Part shown: positions 8,845 to 18,567 of the stretch, piece by piece | How the letters are laid out: each line of letters begins with the position of its first letter | How positions within the stretch are numbered: the first letter of the stretch is position 1 | From: Blastocatellia bacterium | GTDB lineage: Bacteria; Acidobacteriota; Blastocatellia; UBA7656; JADIYM01 | DNA: 64,000 bases | Assembly (NCBI GenBank): GCA_021463145.1 | Contig: JAJTWZ010000014.1 | Location: 1 to 64,000, forward strand | Reading direction: 5' to 3' | Notes under the pieces: model-generated | The model's input: the letters and a program-made list of their open reading frames with translations, nothing else | Told to the model about the DNA's origin: nothing | Databases searched by the model: none | Made by a program: the position numbers and the translations under genes

Positions 8845-9321
8845 TCAGGACTCGATCGATTCGTGGGTAGCGACCAGACGGTTCCAGGTATCGCTCGACT
8901 CGACGAGCCGCAGCCCCGCGCGGAGCGCTTCGCCGTCGTGCCACACGACTTCGACTATGGCGACGGCGTCGGCCGTTCCGTCCAGTGCCGCGATGTGGAC
9001 GACCGTGCCTGGCTCGAGCTCGGCGTTCGCGCGGATCTGGGCTCCGTTCTCGGAGATGTCTTCCGTAACGGTTTCCGCAAACGGGACACCGTCGGTCGAC
9101 TCGATTCGAATGGGAATCTGGGCCGGCACGCGGTGAACGCTTCGGCGGTCCTCGGCCTGCTGTTCGCGCGCTTCCCTGGCTTCTATGACGAGGTCTTCGT
9201 AGCAGCCAGGGCAGACGGTACGATATCCGAGATCTTTGAGGAGGTCGGTCAGCTGAGGATCGCCCAACGCGTCTACGGTGTGGTCCGCGACTTCGTTGCA
9301 CCGGTCACAATACGTGTGCAT
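8845..9321 (-). CDS. PilZ-domain protein with N-terminal cysteine pairs
   Basis: A 158-aa protein. Residues 1-40 contain CDRC and CPGC, forming a probable zinc ribbon. The PilZ domain (about 58-150) has the c-di-GMP binding signature: RSVHR (RxxxR) followed by DISENG (D/NxSxxG). It is therefore a likely c-di-GMP effector, possibly controlling motility, secretion or transcription. Start at 9321: an upstream in-frame GTG at 9444 lies upstream of the predicted transcript start (promoter at 9426-9454), so it would not be on the mRNA. Convergent with the ABC ATPase gene. Confidence 0.8.
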   Translation of the reverse strand: MHTYCDRCNEVADHTVDALGDPQLTDLLKDLGYRTVCPGCYEDLVIEAREAREQQAEDRRSVHRVPAQIPIRIESTDGVPFAETVTEDISENGAQIRANAELEPGTVVHIAALDGTADAVAIVEVVWHDGEALRAGLRLVESSDTWNRLVATHESIES

Positions 9322-9425
9322 ATCGGATGTTTCGACGACGGATCGCGGGACGTTCTCCGTCGCGCTCCAATGAACTGTGTGGCGTGGCTTCGGCTTCTTG
9401 AAAGACCGAGATCGAGACTGAGCCC

Positions 9426-9454
9426 AGTATAGACACAAGCCCACCGCGTCTCAA
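9426..9454 (-). promoter_or_regulatory. Promoter for the PilZ gene
   Basis: On the minus strand TTGAGA (9454-9449), a 17-bp spacer and TATACT (9431-9426). This places the transcript start near 9419 and leaves a leader of about 98 nt before the ATG. Confidence 0.55.
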
Positions 9455-9506
9455 CGAGATCGTTACCGCAAGCTTTACCGCGCGGCGGGCGGGGACGGCC
9501 GGCTCG

Positions 9507-10382
9507 CTACCGTTCCTGGAGCCGTTCCGCGATCGCGACGGCAATCGACCCGGCAATGCGCGCGTTGTTCTCGAGCAGAGACAGGTTTGCCGCAAGCGCG
9601 CGGCCACCGCTGCGTTCAGCGATCCTGCCTAGCAGGAATGGCGTAAGTGCAGGCCCGCGCACGCCCTGGACCGCGGCCTCCGCCAGCGCTTCGTCGACGA
9701 TGGAGTCGATTTCGCCCGACGCAATCGCCGCGGGCTCGGGACACGGCACTACGACCAGCACGGCCGTCCGCCCGCCCAGATCCCAGTGCGCGGCCGCGAT
9801 CCGCGCCACGTCCTCCGCGGTCACGACCGCCGCCGTGACGCCGAGACCGGTCGATCGGGTGTAGAAGCCGGGGAACGCGTCGGTCCGCCAACCAAGGATC
9901 GGGACGCCGAGCGTTTCGAGGACTTCCAGTGTTCGCGGCAGATCCAGGATCGACTTCGCCCCGCTGCAGACTGTCACGATCGGCGTCGTGCCAAGCGCCG
10001 TGAGGTCGGCCGAGACGTCGAAACTCGTCTCTGCGTTGCGATGGACGCCGCCTATTCCGCCGGTCGCGAACACTCGAATCCCCGCGCGCGCCGCGAGATG
10101 AGCCGTCGCTGCAACCGTCGTCGCTCCCCAGCCCCCCGAACCGCAGACCGAGGCCAGGTTCTGCAGGCTGACCTTCGCGACGGCGGTCCGTCCGGCGAGC
10201 GACTCGAGTTCGTGATCCGCCAGGCCGATCCGAACCGAGCCGTCCACGATCGCAATCGTGGCTGGCTCGGCGCCGGACTCGCGAACGGCTGCTTCGCAGG
10301 CTCGGGCCGACACAAGGTTCGCCGGTCGTGGCAGTCCGTGCGAGATGACCGTCGATTCGAGAGCAACGCGCACGGCCCGCAT
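9507..10382 (-). CDS. psuG: Pseudouridine-5'-phosphate glycosidase
   Basis: A 291-aa PsuG/IndA-family enzyme, which splits pseudouridine 5'-phosphate into uracil and ribose 5-phosphate. Diagnostic blocks are [12 protein letters not shown] at the N-terminus, [37 protein letters not shown], and TPFLLGRI near the end. Length is near that of E. coli PsuG. The ATG at 10382 is chosen; an in-frame TTG at 10409 would add nine residues. The partner kinase psuK is not adjacent. Divergent from kdsC. Confidence 0.92.
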   Translation of the reverse strand: MRAVRVALESTVISHGLPRPANLVSARACEAAVRESGAEPATIAIVDGSVRIGLADHELESLAGRTAVAKVSLQNLASVCGSGGWGATTVAATAHLAARAGIRVFATGGIGGVHRNAETSFDVSADLTALGTTPIVTVCSGAKSILDLPRTLEVLETLGVPILGWRTDAFPGFYTRSTGLGVTAAVVTAEDVARIAAAHWDLGGRTAVLVVVPCPEPAAIASGEIDSIVDEALAEAAVQGVRGPALTPFLLGRIAERSGGRALAANLSLLENNARIAGSIAVAIAERLQER

Positions 10383-10453
10383 CGTTTCACCGGCAATTCG
10401 AACGGTCAAGCGGGCGGGATGGACGGCTGCGGGTGCCAGCGGGCAGCCGCCTT

Positions 10454-10462
10454 TGCTATGCT
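10454..10462 (+). promoter_or_regulatory. Extended -10 element before kdsC
   Basis: TGCTATGCT (TGn plus TATGCT), with only 6 nt before the GTG start. This implies a leaderless or nearly leaderless transcript. Confidence 0.45.
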
Positions 10463-10468
10463 GGCGGC

Positions 10469-11014
10469 GTGACGACCTATTGCATCGACGCGGCGGACGT
10501 GACGGCGCGGGCCGCGCGCATCACACACCTTTTTCTGGACTGCGACGGAGTGATGACGGACGGAGCGATCATTTCGCTTCCGGACGGCCAGGAGGCAAAG
10601 CGGTTCGACATCCGCGACGGCCACGGAATCGTCTTGTGGCGCCGGGCGGACCGCAAGGTCGGAATCATCACCGGGCGTGGCGGCCCGGCGCTCGAGCGAA
10701 GGGTAGAAGAGCTGCAGATCGAGTATCTGATCCAGAAGACCTACGACAAGCTGGGGGCCTTCGAGGCGCTCGTTTCGCGCGAGGGCATCCACCACGACTC
10801 TATTGCGTACATGGGAGACGACGTCGTAGACCTGCCCCTGATGCGCCGGGTGGGCCTGGCGATAGCGCCTCCGAATGCGGTGCCGGAGGTACTCGAGCAC
10901 GCGCACCTCGTAACCGAGAGGTCGGGCGGGAACGGCGCCGTGCGCGAGGTCATCGAGTTGCTGCTCAAGATTCAGGGGCGCTGGGACGACTTGATGCAGC
11001 GGTATCTGGTCTAG
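10469..11014 (+). CDS. kdsC: 3-deoxy-D-manno-octulosonate 8-phosphate phosphatase (KdsC-like HAD hydrolase)
   Basis: A 181-aa HAD phosphatase of the small KdsC type. It removes phosphate from Kdo-8-phosphate to give Kdo for the LPS inner core. HAD motif I is [10 protein letters not shown] (Asp24 and Asp26), motif II ITGR, motif III the Lys in TYDKLGAF, motif [13 protein letters not shown]. The absence of a cap domain and the length both fit KdsC. The GTG at 10469 is preferred: an ATG at 10433 lies upstream of the -10 element. The related phosphatase part of CMP-sialate/CMP-Kdo synthetase fusions is an alternative. Confidence 0.88.
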   Translation: MTTYCIDAADVTARAARITHLFLDCDGVMTDGAIISLPDGQEAKRFDIRDGHGIVLWRRADRKVGIITGRGGPALERRVEELQIEYLIQKTYDKLGAFEALVSREGIHHDSIAYMGDDVVDLPLMRRVGLAIAPPNAVPEVLEHAHLVTERSGGNGAVREVIELLLKIQGRWDDLMQRYLV

Positions 11015-11202
11015 GGCGTGTCGCGGATTTTCGGCCGCCGGCGGTTGTGGCCAACTTGAAGCGCCCGAGGCGAGGCTGACGGCGAACCGGGCTCGTTAGA
11101 GTCGCCCGTAACGCTGGGAAGTCGTACGTGGGAGGTCGTCGACAGGCTAGCCGTGACGACGCGCTCCTTGCCGGTCACCGACGGCACTACCGAGCGTGGA
11201 CA

Positions 11203-11218
11203 AGATCAGATCTGATCT
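11203..11218. promoter_or_regulatory. Perfect 16-bp palindrome
   Basis: AGATCAGATCTGATCT is fully self-complementary. It lies 25-40 nt beyond the stop of the minus-strand YkgJ-type gene in a gene-free stretch of about 230 bp. It could be an operator or a short transcript-end stem. Confidence 0.4.
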
Positions 11219-11242
11219 GTTCGCCGCGGGTAGTCCGTGGAT

Positions 11243-11809
11243 TCAGTTGTTCGAGTCGAACACGGGCCGGCGCTTGCGGTTCTTCCAGCTCTTGCGCGTC
11301 TTTTCGACAAGGTGCCTGGCGACAATCATCGCGAATTCCACGCGTGGAATCGGCTCAGGAGCGCCCTCGTAGTAGAACACGCAGCGGTTGCCGATCTCGC
11401 GCTGCAGCATGTGCAGGTCGAGCGGATCTATCGGGAAGTTCAGGCACGCCTGTGGCGCGTGATCGCTCTGGTAGATGGTGCAGTGCGTGAGGTTGTCTGG
11501 CTCCTGAACCATGAAAGAACACTGGAACTGAATCTGGCAGCAAGCGCCGCAGCGGTTGCACTCTCCCATCTGGTAGGGCTTCCAGCGGCGAAGCAACTCG
11601 TCAGGCAGAATCTGCGGAAGCACCGTCCGCCGGAGCGCGCCCCACGTGTGAATAGAGATCGGAGCCCGAATCACCTTCTTCGTAACGTTCCGGGCCATTT
11701 CCCAGTACAGGGACGGCCTAGAAGGCAAGGTGGCGTCGTCGATCAGTGGTGGAGGCGGGATCTCCCGAAGGACGGGAAGCGATCGCGGGGACCGTGAGAT
11801 ATCAGCCAT
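11243..11809 (-). CDS. YkgJ-family cysteine-cluster protein
   Basis: A 188-aa protein with the cysteine pattern of the YkgJ (zinc/iron-chelating) family: CNRCGACC followed by further cysteines in QFQCSF, HCTIY and QACLNFP. The family is thought to bind a metal or Fe-S cluster, but its biochemical role is unsettled. An N-terminal Pro-rich stretch precedes an amphipathic segment before the cysteines. The ATG at 11809 is chosen; a TTG at 11842 is possible, as GAGGAA lies between the two. No operon partner is evident. Confidence 0.75.
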   Translation of the reverse strand: MADISRSPRSLPVLREIPPPPLIDDATLPSRPSLYWEMARNVTKKVIRAPISIHTWGALRRTVLPQILPDELLRRWKPYQMGECNRCGACCQIQFQCSFMVQEPDNLTHCTIYQSDHAPQACLNFPIDPLDLHMLQREIGNRCVFYYEGAPEPIPRVEFAMIVARHLVEKTRKSWKNRKRRPVFDSNN

Positions 11810-12028
11810 TCGGTGTAGAGATTCCTCTTCCAAGGGTCGCAAGAACCCGGCGAGTCTACCACCCTCGGCAAACGCGGGCCAAGGTCATCGCCGAAAGAAT
11901 GGCGGCCGAGGAATCGCGTGTCCCAGAGCTGAGCTGCCTGTGCCGAGTGCGCGCTGGACCTCGGGACCGGCGCTCCGGGCGCGACTCCGCAGACCCGTCG
12001 ATAACCGGCAGGGTGCGTGCGCCGTCAG

Positions 12029-12949
12029 TCAATAAAGACCTGGCTCACCGGGCGGACGAGTCTTCCAACGCCGGTGTATCCAGATCCACTGGTCCGGATT
12101 GGCGCGAATCCACCCTTCGACGATGGACGTGAAGTTCTGCGTGTTCGCACGGATGTCTTCGTCTCGTGAGCCCGTCCGCAGGATCTCGAGCTCGGGCTCG
12201 AACTTCTGGACGTACCTGCGTTCGCCTTCGTCCCATCGTGTGTGAACGGGAATGACCGCGGCATTGGTCTTCAGCGCGAACGTGGCGAGACCGCCAGTCG
12301 TCGACGCCGGAACTCCGAAAAAGTCGACGAAGACGCCCTCGTTGTCGAGCGTGTTCAGGTCGGCCAGAATCCCGACCATTTCGCCGCGGCCGAGTGCCGC
12401 AAGCACCGGGCGCGCGGCCCGGCGCTTGTCGATCGTCCTGTTTCCGCACCGCGTGCGCAGTCTCTCGGCGAGCGCCTCCAGGCGTGGATTGTCGAGCCGC
12501 CGGACCAGGAAATTGACCGGCGGAGTGCCGGATATTCGCATACAGATCGGACTGATCTCCCAGGCGCCGAAGTGGCCGGTGAGAAACAACACCCCGCGCC
12601 CCGATGCGAGCACGTCGAGCGGGATCTCCCTGTTTTCCAGGCGGACCGTCCTGCGGGCGTCTTCCGGCGTTCGAAGCCGCGGAATCTGGCTGAACTCGCC
12701 GAGTTGGCGGCCGACGTTGCGGAACGCACCTCGAAGTATTCGCTCGCGCTCCGCAAGGGGCTTTTCGGGAAAGGCGATCTCGAGGTTGCGCCGCCCGGTT
12801 CGTGCGAGGCCTCGTGCGAGACGGTACCCGCTTTCGCCCACCCACTCGCCGAGCGTAACCGCCGCCCTGCGCGGGAGAAGTCCGAGCGCCGACAACGCCG
12901 TCCACGCCGCGGCATACTCGACGAACTCTCGGATGGGGCCGGGTTTCAC
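12029..12949 (-). CDS. LpxL/HtrB-family lipid A (Kdo-lipid) acyltransferase
   Basis: A 306-aa acyltransferase of the lysophospholipid acyltransferase superfamily. It probably adds a secondary acyl chain to lipid A at the inner membrane. The catalytic HX4E is His126-Glu131 in TGHFGAWE, and the family-specific C-terminus NPDQWIWIHRRWKTRP is present. An N-terminal hydrophobic segment anchors it. GTG start with a GGGA site upstream. It follows lepA by 22 nt and is the last gene of the kinase-lepA-acyltransferase operon. Which acyl position it serves cannot be told. Confidence 0.9.
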   Translation of the reverse strand: MKPGPIREFVEYAAAWTALSALGLLPRRAAVTLGEWVGESGYRLARGLARTGRRNLEIAFPEKPLAERERILRGAFRNVGRQLGEFSQIPRLRTPEDARRTVRLENREIPLDVLASGRGVLFLTGHFGAWEISPICMRISGTPPVNFLVRRLDNPRLEALAERLRTRCGNRTIDKRRAARPVLAALGRGEMVGILADLNTLDNEGVFVDFFGVPASTTGGLATFALKTNAAVIPVHTRWDEGERRYVQKFEPELEILRTGSRDEDIRANTQNFTSIVEGWIRANPDQWIWIHRRWKTRPPGEPGLY

Positions 12950-12971
12950 GTCCCGAGACTCACGGCCGCGC

Positions 12972-14771
12972 CTATCCGTTCACCTTCAGCACGGCGAGAA
13001 AGGCTTCCTGGGGAATCTCGACCCTGCCGACGCGCTTCATCCGCTTCTTGCCTTCCTTCTGCTTTTCGAGCAGCTTCCGCTTGCGCGTGATGTCGCCGCC
13101 GTAGCACTTCGCGATCACGTTCTTGCCGAGCGACTTCACCGTTTCACGAGCAATCACCTTGTTGCCGATTGCCGCCTGAATCGGAACCTCGAACAGTTGT
13201 CGAGGAATCAGCTGGCGCATCTTGTCGACAAGCGCACGGCCGCGATTGTACGCGCCGTCCTGGTGGACGATGGTCGAAAGCGCGTCGACCTGCTCTCCGT
13301 GGACCAGTACGTCGAGTTTGACGAGTTTCGACTCACGGTAGCCCTCGAAGTGGTAGTCGAACGAGGCGTATCCCCGCGACGCCGACTTCAACCTGTCGTA
13401 AAAGTCGAGCACGATCTCCGAGAGCGGCAGATCGTAGGTAAGCATCACGCGATTCGCCGATATGTACTCGAATCCGATCTGCGTGCCGCGCTTCTCGTCG
13501 AGCAGCGACAGGATCGGCCCGAGAAAGTCGTCGCGAGACATGATGGTGGCGCGGATGATCGGCTCGGCTATGTGCTCGATGCGTCCGGCGTCCGGCATCT
13601 TCGACGGAGAATCGATTTCGATCAGTTCGCCGTTGGTGAGCATGACCTGAAAGCGGACGTTCGGAGCCGTGGTGATCAGCTCGAGGTCGAACTCGCGTTC
13701 GAGGCGCTCCTGGACGATTTCCATGTGGAGCAGTCCGAGGAACCCGCACCGGAAGCCGAACCCGAGCGCCGAGCTCGTTTCGGGCTCGTAGAAGAACGAC
13801 GAGTCGTTGAGCCGCAGTTTCTCCAGCGCGTCCCGCAGTTCCTCGTATCGATTCGACTCGATCGGATAGAGGCCCGCGAAGACCATTGCCTTGATCTGCT
13901 GAAACCCGGGGCACGCTTCGGCGGTAGGCCGCGCGGGCTCGGTGATCGTGTCGCCGATCTGCACGTCGGCGACCGTCTTCACGTTGGCCACGACGAAGCC
14001 CACTTCGCCGGGACCGAGTTCGCCGATCTCGCGCATTTTAGGCGTCAGGACGCCGAGCTGCTCGACCTGGAAGTCGCGCCCGGCGGCCACGAACCGGATC
14101 TTCTGACCCGGCTTGATCGTCCCTTCGACGACGCGAACCATCACGATGGCGCCCCGGTATGGATCGAACCACGAATCGAATATGAGCGCCTTGAGCGGAG
14201 CCGACGCATCGCCCGCCGGTGGAGGCACGTCGCGGACGATGGCCTCGAGCACGTCCTCCATCCCGATGCCCGATTTTGCGGAAACGAGGACCGCGTTGTC
14301 TGTCTCGAGGGCGATTATCTGCTCGATCTGTTCGAGGACCTTCTCGGGCTCGGCGGACGGAAGGTCGATCTTGTTGATGACCGGGATGAGTTTGAGGTCG
14401 TTGTCGAGCGCCAGGTAGGTATTTGCCAGCGTCTGTGCTTCCACGCCCTGCGACGCATCGACGACTAGCAGCGCACCTTCGCAAGCGGCAAGCGATCGCG
14501 AGACTTCGTACGAGAAGTCGACGTGGCCGGGCGTGTCGATGAGGTTCAGGACGTAGTCGTTGCCGTCCTTGGCCTTGTAGTCTAGGCGGACCGAATGGGC
14601 CTTGATCGTGATGCCGCGCTCGCGCTCGAGGTCCATCGAGTCGAGCACCTGCTGCTCCATTTCGCGACTCGAAAGAGCGCCCGTCATTTCGAGAAGGCGA
14701 TCCGCGAGCGTCGACTTTCCGTGGTCGATATGCGCGATGATCGAGAAGTTTCGGATCCGGTCGACGTTCAT
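12972..14771 (-). CDS. lepA: Translation elongation factor 4 (LepA GTPase)
   Basis: A 599-aa LepA/EF4, a ribosome-binding GTPase linked to ribosome biogenesis and elongation under stress. G1 is [10 protein letters not shown]2 in [13 protein letters not shown]3 DTPGH, G4 NKID, G5 SAKSG. The LepA-specific C-terminal domain ends in [19 protein letters not shown]. Length is exactly typical. Its ATG overlaps the stop of the upstream ROK kinase gene by four bases (ATGA). Confidence 0.98.
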   Translation of the reverse strand: MNVDRIRNFSIIAHIDHGKSTLADRLLEMTGALSSREMEQQVLDSMDLERERGITIKAHSVRLDYKAKDGNDYVLNLIDTPGHVDFSYEVSRSLAACEGALLVVDASQGVEAQTLANTYLALDNDLKLIPVINKIDLPSAEPEKVLEQIEQIIALETDNAVLVSAKSGIGMEDVLEAIVRDVPPPAGDASAPLKALIFDSWFDPYRGAIVMVRVVEGTIKPGQKIRFVAAGRDFQVEQLGVLTPKMREIGELGPGEVGFVVANVKTVADVQIGDTITEPARPTAEACPGFQQIKAMVFAGLYPIESNRYEELRDALEKLRLNDSSFFYEPETSSALGFGFRCGFLGLLHMEIVQERLEREFDLELITTAPNVRFQVMLTNGELIEIDSPSKMPDAGRIEHIAEPIIRATIMSRDDFLGPILSLLDEKRGTQIGFEYISANRVMLTYDLPLSEIVLDFYDRLKSASRGYASFDYHFEGYRESKLVKLDVLVHGEQVDALSTIVHQDGAYNRGRALVDKMRQLIPRQLFEVPIQAAIGNKVIARETVKSLGKNVIAKCYGGDITRKRKLLEKQKEGKKRMKRVGRVEIPQEAFLAVLKVNG

Positions 14772-15766
14772 GCGGCAGCTTCGTCCCTGGCAAGCAGTCC
14801 CGCTCCGATCATGACCGATCTGTCGCCGTGGCCCGCTGTAACGATCTGACAGGCGGCGAACGCTTCCGGCGCCGTACGTGTCCGAGTGTGCTCCAGGACG
14901 GGATCGAGCAGCCAGCGGCCCGCCGCCGTGACGACCGACCCTCCAAGGACGACTGTTTCGACATTGAGAAGGCTGATCGCGCCCCCGATGGCGACGCCGA
15001 GATGCATTGCCGTCCTTTCCATGATCAGTTGCGCAAGGTCGTCTCCATTTGCGGCGGCTCTCGCGATATCGGTTCCGGCCAGTTCCCGGTCACGCGGAAT
15101 GACGAGCTTCGAGAGCGAGCTCGTGCGATCCCGGTGCAGCCGCTCGTTGGCCCGGCGCGCGATGTTCGGCGCGGAACAGACCGTGTCGAGGGCTCCCGGT
15201 ATTCCGCCTGGGCCGTCGATTCCCTCCGGATCAACCGTCATCGAGCCGATGCCGCCAGCAAGCCCGCTGGCTCCGCGCCAGATCCGTCCTTCGAGAATCA
15301 GCCCGGCGACAACTGCGGTTCCAATCTGAACGTAGAGGACGCTTTGCGATCCACGGCCCGCGCCGAAGCGGTATTCGCCGTATGCTCCGCAGGTTGCGTC
15401 TTCCTCGATCCTGATCGGAAGGCCTGTCGTCCGCCGCAACTCGCCGTGCACGTCTATTCCGGAAAGGTCGGGGAGCTCCGGCACCGGAATGGCGCGGTGG
15501 GAGCCGGGATTGACCGGCCCGGGCATTCCGACGCCAACGCCGGCGATCGACGATCGCGACGTTTCGTCGGACAGCAGTTCGCCGACGGCGTCCAGAAGTT
15601 GCTGGAAGAGCTCTTCGGGCTGCTCGCTTGCGTCGACGGCCTCGCGTTCGCGCACGACGCCACCCGAGGCGTCGACGAGGCCGGCCCGGACCTTCGATCC
15701 GCCGAGATCTACGCCGAGATAGAGCGAGAAGAGCGAGCCGTCGCCGCCCGGATTCGAAGAGGTCAT
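14768..15766 (-). CDS. ROK-family sugar kinase/regulator lacking the zinc motif
   Basis: A 332-aa ROK protein. The phosphate-binding motif [16 protein letters not shown] (residues 17-32), VGVGMPGPV (77-85) and the catalytic Asp123 ([11 protein letters not shown]) are present, consistent with a glucokinase-type hexose kinase. The zinc site that defines most ROK members is absent: where a GEIGH segment and a CxCGxxGC knuckle are expected, it reads AGGIGSM and [13 protein letters not shown]. There is no DNA-binding domain. ATG at 15766 with AGGAG 10 nt upstream; a GTG at 15784 is an alternative. First gene of the lepA operon. Confidence 0.85.
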   Translation of the reverse strand: MTSSNPGGDGSLFSLYLGVDLGGSKVRAGLVDASGGVVREREAVDASEQPEELFQQLLDAVGELLSDETSRSSIAGVGVGMPGPVNPGSHRAIPVPELPDLSGIDVHGELRRTTGLPIRIEEDATCGAYGEYRFGAGRGSQSVLYVQIGTAVVAGLILEGRIWRGASGLAGGIGSMTVDPEGIDGPGGIPGALDTVCSAPNIARRANERLHRDRTSSLSKLVIPRDRELAGTDIARAAANGDDLAQLIMERTAMHLGVAIGGAISLLNVETVVLGGSVVTAAGRWLLDPVLEHTRTRTAPEAFAACQIVTAGHGDRSVMIGAGLLARDEAAA

Positions 15767-16135
15767 GCCTGACGTGCTCCTCACGGTCGCGCGCGGGGCG
15801 CGACGCCATCTTGCCTGCGAACTGTCAAGGTATCAGACGGCTCGGTCGCGGGTCAATTTCGGGGCCAGTGGCGCGGGGCACGGGCGGCGCGGCGGTCGAA
15901 CCGCCGCGTTGCTCCAAAACGATCCGCGGCGCTTCACCGCAAGCCTACGGTGGGCCTGACTCCTGCGCCGCATCGGTTCGTTCTCGTCCGTTCGACCGGC
16001 GCGGCGGACTCGATTTGGCGCCGTGCCGCAGCAGATCCCCAGGCCCGCACCGGCCGGCATCGACGGGTCCGAGGCCTGTCAAATTCGCCGAGGTCTTGTA
16101 GAATGAGGCGCTCTCGCGACTGCAGCACCTCCTTC
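15767..16135. other. Gene-free spacer between the ROK kinase and DedA genes
   Basis: A divergent intergenic region of about 370 bp with no convincing ORF. A minus-strand TTGACA lies at 15828-15823 and may serve the ROK operon, though no good -10 follows. On the plus strand TAGAAT at 16099-16104 is a likely -10 for dedA. The rest shows no repeat. Confidence 0.5.
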
Positions 16136-16705
16136 ATGATTGACGAACTCCAAGGGTTACTGCGCCAGTACGGGCTGTGGGTCGTGTTCTTCGGAGCGAT
16201 GATCGAGGGCGACCTGACCCTTCTGCTGGCCGGCGTTCTGGCCCGATCCGGGCTCTTCACCTTCCAGGAAGCTTTACTCGTCGGAACCAGTGGCGGTGTC
16301 GCCGGAGACCTTCTCGGTTACTGGATCGGACACAGTTTCCGGGGCCGAGTCCGCACGATGCGCTTCTACATGCGCGCAAAGCCGCGAATCGAGCGCCTGA
16401 TGCGCAAGTTCGGTGGCTTCACCCTCTTCGTCGTCAAGTACACCTACGGATTGCGGACGGCGATGTCGGTCTTCTGCGGACTCGCGCACTTCGGACTGCA
16501 CCGCTTCGCGCCGTTGACCCTGTTGAGCTGTATGGTCTGGGTAACGCTGCTTGCTGGCATCGGCTACTTCTTCACGGGAAGCATCGAGCGGATTATCGGA
16601 GAGATAAAGAACGTCGAAAAGCTCGTCGTGCTGCTGGTGGTCGTTGCGGTTATCTTCTTTATCGTGAAGAAATACAGGCTTGGAAACCGCGTGATCGAGG
16701 AGTGA
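16136..16705 (+). CDS. DedA-family inner membrane protein
   Basis: A 189-aa DedA/VTT protein. These are inner-membrane proteins, several now considered undecaprenyl phosphate or phospholipid flippases. Features: N-terminal amphipathic helix, re-entrant FFGAMIEGD with acidic residues, GGVAGDLLGYWIGHSF, the basic segment RFYMRAKPRIERL, and GLRTAMSVFCG. It ends with a transmembrane helix and basic tail. The ATG at 16136 places the usual N-terminus; one at 16103 would sit in the -10 element. The GHMP kinase gene follows after 25 nt. Confidence 0.9.
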   Translation: MIDELQGLLRQYGLWVVFFGAMIEGDLTLLLAGVLARSGLFTFQEALLVGTSGGVAGDLLGYWIGHSFRGRVRTMRFYMRAKPRIERLMRKFGGFTLFVVKYTYGLRTAMSVFCGLAHFGLHRFAPLTLLSCMVWVTLLAGIGYFFTGSIERIIGEIKNVEKLVVLLVVVAVIFFIVKKYRLGNRVIEE

Positions 16706-16730
16706 CCCCCGCGCGCTTCCGCAAACCGAA

Positions 16731-17729
16731 ATGGTAATCGAATCTTCCGCACCGACCCGGATCGACCTCGCTGGTGGAACGATCGACATATGGCCGCTCT
16801 ACCTGTTCCACGGCGGCGCCCAGACGGTGAACGTCGCGGTGAACCTCTACGCGCGGTGCCGGATCGAGACCGGCGGGGAGGGTTACACGCTCGAATCGCG
16901 CGACACGGGTGCGCAAGTGACGACCGTGGCGCCGAGCGAGCTGGTGGAAAGCGGCACTCTTGAGTTGCTCGCGCGCCTCGTGCGGTTCTTCGACCCGCCG
17001 CCAGGATTCCGGATGGTCACGGAGTGCGCGGCGCCGCCAGGTTCCGGCCTCGGTGGGTCGTCGGCGCTCGGGATCGCCGTGGCAGGCGCGCTGGACCGGC
17101 TCGTCGGGACGAATTTCGGCCGCGAGACGCTCAGGACGATCACGACGAACGTGGAGACGGCCGTCATCCGCGTCCCGGCCGGACTGCAGGACTACTACCC
17201 TGCGATATTCGGCGGAGCGAACGCGCTCCATTTCGGAACACAGGGCGCAGCCGTCGAGCCGCTGCCGGTGGATCCGGGACTGCTCGAGGACCGGCTCGTG
17301 CTCGCGTACACCGGGATTCCTCACTTCTCGGGCACCAACAACTGGGAGATCTTCAAGGCGCACGTCGATGGATCGGCCGAAGTGTTCGACCGCCTGGACA
17401 GGATCCGATTGACGGCCGCCCGGATGCGCAGTGCACTTCTTGCGCAAGATCTTGACGAGGCTGGCCGGGTGCTCGGCGAAGAATGGAAAAACCGGCGCGA
17501 ACTGGCGCCCGGCGTGACGACGCCGCGTATCGAGGAGTTGATCGCCATAGCGCGGGCGAAAGGCGCCTCGACTGCCAAGGTCTGTGGAGCTGGCGGCGGC
17601 GGTTGTGTGGTCTTCTGGTGCGAGGACGGCCGGAAAGCCGACGTCGGCGCAGCGCTTCGGTCGTCCGGCGTCGACGTGCTCGACTTCCGGATCGACATGG
17701 ATGGCCTTCAGGTCGAGTCCGTGGACTGA
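16731..17729 (+). CDS. GHMP-family sugar kinase (heptose 7-phosphate kinase-like)
   Basis: A 332-aa GHMP kinase. Motif 1 is APTRIDLAGGTID (7-19), the ATP-binding motif 2 is PPGSGLGGSSALG (102-114), and motif 3 is KVCGAGGGGCVVFW. The closest named relatives by motif layout are D-glycero-D-manno-heptose 7-phosphate kinases (HddA) and galactokinase-like enzymes; a role in LPS or S-layer heptose supply would fit the LPS genes nearby. Substrate is inferred. It directly follows dedA and converges on the MBL gene. Confidence 0.85.
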   Translation: MVIESSAPTRIDLAGGTIDIWPLYLFHGGAQTVNVAVNLYARCRIETGGEGYTLESRDTGAQVTTVAPSELVESGTLELLARLVRFFDPPPGFRMVTECAAPPGSGLGGSSALGIAVAGALDRLVGTNFGRETLRTITTNVETAVIRVPAGLQDYYPAIFGGANALHFGTQGAAVEPLPVDPGLLEDRLVLAYTGIPHFSGTNNWEIFKAHVDGSAEVFDRLDRIRLTAARMRSALLAQDLDEAGRVLGEEWKNRRELAPGVTTPRIEELIAIARAKGASTAKVCGAGGGGCVVFWCEDGRKADVGAALRSSGVDVLDFRIDMDGLQVESVD

Positions 17730-17782
17730 CGCGGAGTGAACCGGATCGGTTTCAGTTCTTCATCATCCTCATCGGTTCGCGG

Positions 17783-18508
17783 TCAGAAGCCCATCGGCCG
17801 GCCCATCATCGCCATCCACCGTTCGAGCGACGGAATGTTCATGTAGGCGTTGTCGCGCTTCACGTCGCCGAGCGCGCCGGACGGAACGCTCCCGTAATCG
17901 TGGCCCGGGTACAGCACCGTGTCGTCCGGCATCTTCGCGAGTTTCTGCGTGAGGCTTTCGTACATATCGGCCGGATTGGCGCCCGGCAGGTCCACGCGCC
18001 CGCAGCCGTCGATGAACAGGGTGTCGCCGGAAACGAGCCGTCCATCCACAAGGAAGCACTGGCTGCCTGGCGTGTGTCCCGGCGTGTGAACGAAACGGAT
18101 GCTCACGCCGCCGACGTCGAGCACGTCGCCACCGGAATGTCGCACCAGGTCCGACTCCTCGAGTCCAGTAACGATCTTCACGCCGTCTCCTTCGTGCTCG
18201 TTGACGTGAAGCGGCACCGGCCTGAGCGAGAGAAGCGTCTCCATGCCCTCGACCGTGAATCCGAACATCGATCCGCCGACGTGATCCGGGTGGTAGTGGG
18301 TGCCAAGCGCGCCCACGAGCGACATCCCGTCGCTGTCGACGATGTCGAGTAGCCCCTGGATGTCCCACGCCGGGTCGACGACGACGCATTCCCTGGTGGC
18401 GAGGTCGCCGATCAGGTACACGAAGTTCACCATCCCGGCGGCAACGCGGTCGCTCCGCGCAAAATCACGGCCGGAAAGCAGTTGGCGGAAATAGAGTCCT
18501 TCGGGCAT
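17783..18508 (-). CDS. Metallo-beta-lactamase-fold hydrolase
   Basis: A 241-aa cytosolic MBL protein with the metal motif THYHPDH (His71, His73, Asp75, His76), then HTPGHTPGS, SGDTLFIDGCGRVD and a final PGHDYG. The segments SGDTLF(I)DGCGR and LYPGHDY resemble glyoxalase II and persulfide dioxygenases; detoxification of thioesters or sulfide is plausible. It ends with a non-conserved Met-rich tail. ATG start; a TATACT hexamer stands 7 nt upstream. Confidence 0.88.
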   Translation of the reverse strand: MPEGLYFRQLLSGRDFARSDRVAAGMVNFVYLIGDLATRECVVVDPAWDIQGLLDIVDSDGMSLVGALGTHYHPDHVGGSMFGFTVEGMETLLSLRPVPLHVNEHEGDGVKIVTGLEESDLVRHSGGDVLDVGGVSIRFVHTPGHTPGSQCFLVDGRLVSGDTLFIDGCGRVDLPGANPADMYESLTQKLAKMPDDTVLYPGHDYGSVPSGALGDVKRDNAYMNIPSLERWMAMMGRPMGF

Positions 18509-18515
18509 GCGCCGG

Positions 18516-18521
18516 AGTATA
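18516..18521 (-). promoter_or_regulatory. -10 hexamer 7 nt before the MBL gene start
   Basis: TATACT on the minus strand (18521-18516), 7 nt from the ATG. No good -35 is present. It suggests a leaderless mRNA. Confidence 0.4.
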
Positions 18522-18537
18522 CCGGAAGAACATGAGC

Positions 18538-18567
18538 TTGCGTCCGTCGGACGGGCTGGCCTAAAAT
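18538..18567 (+). promoter_or_regulatory. Candidate promoter for the radical SAM gene
   Basis: TTGCGT (18538-18543), 18-bp spacer, TAAAAT (18562-18567). The leader to the ATG at 18667 would be about 90 nt. Confidence 0.45.

Noticed and set aside
9322-9444. Longer PilZ protein from the GTG at 9444
   Set aside because: A good promoter (TTGAGA, 17 bp, TATACT) lies at 9426-9454, so this start would be upstream of the transcript.
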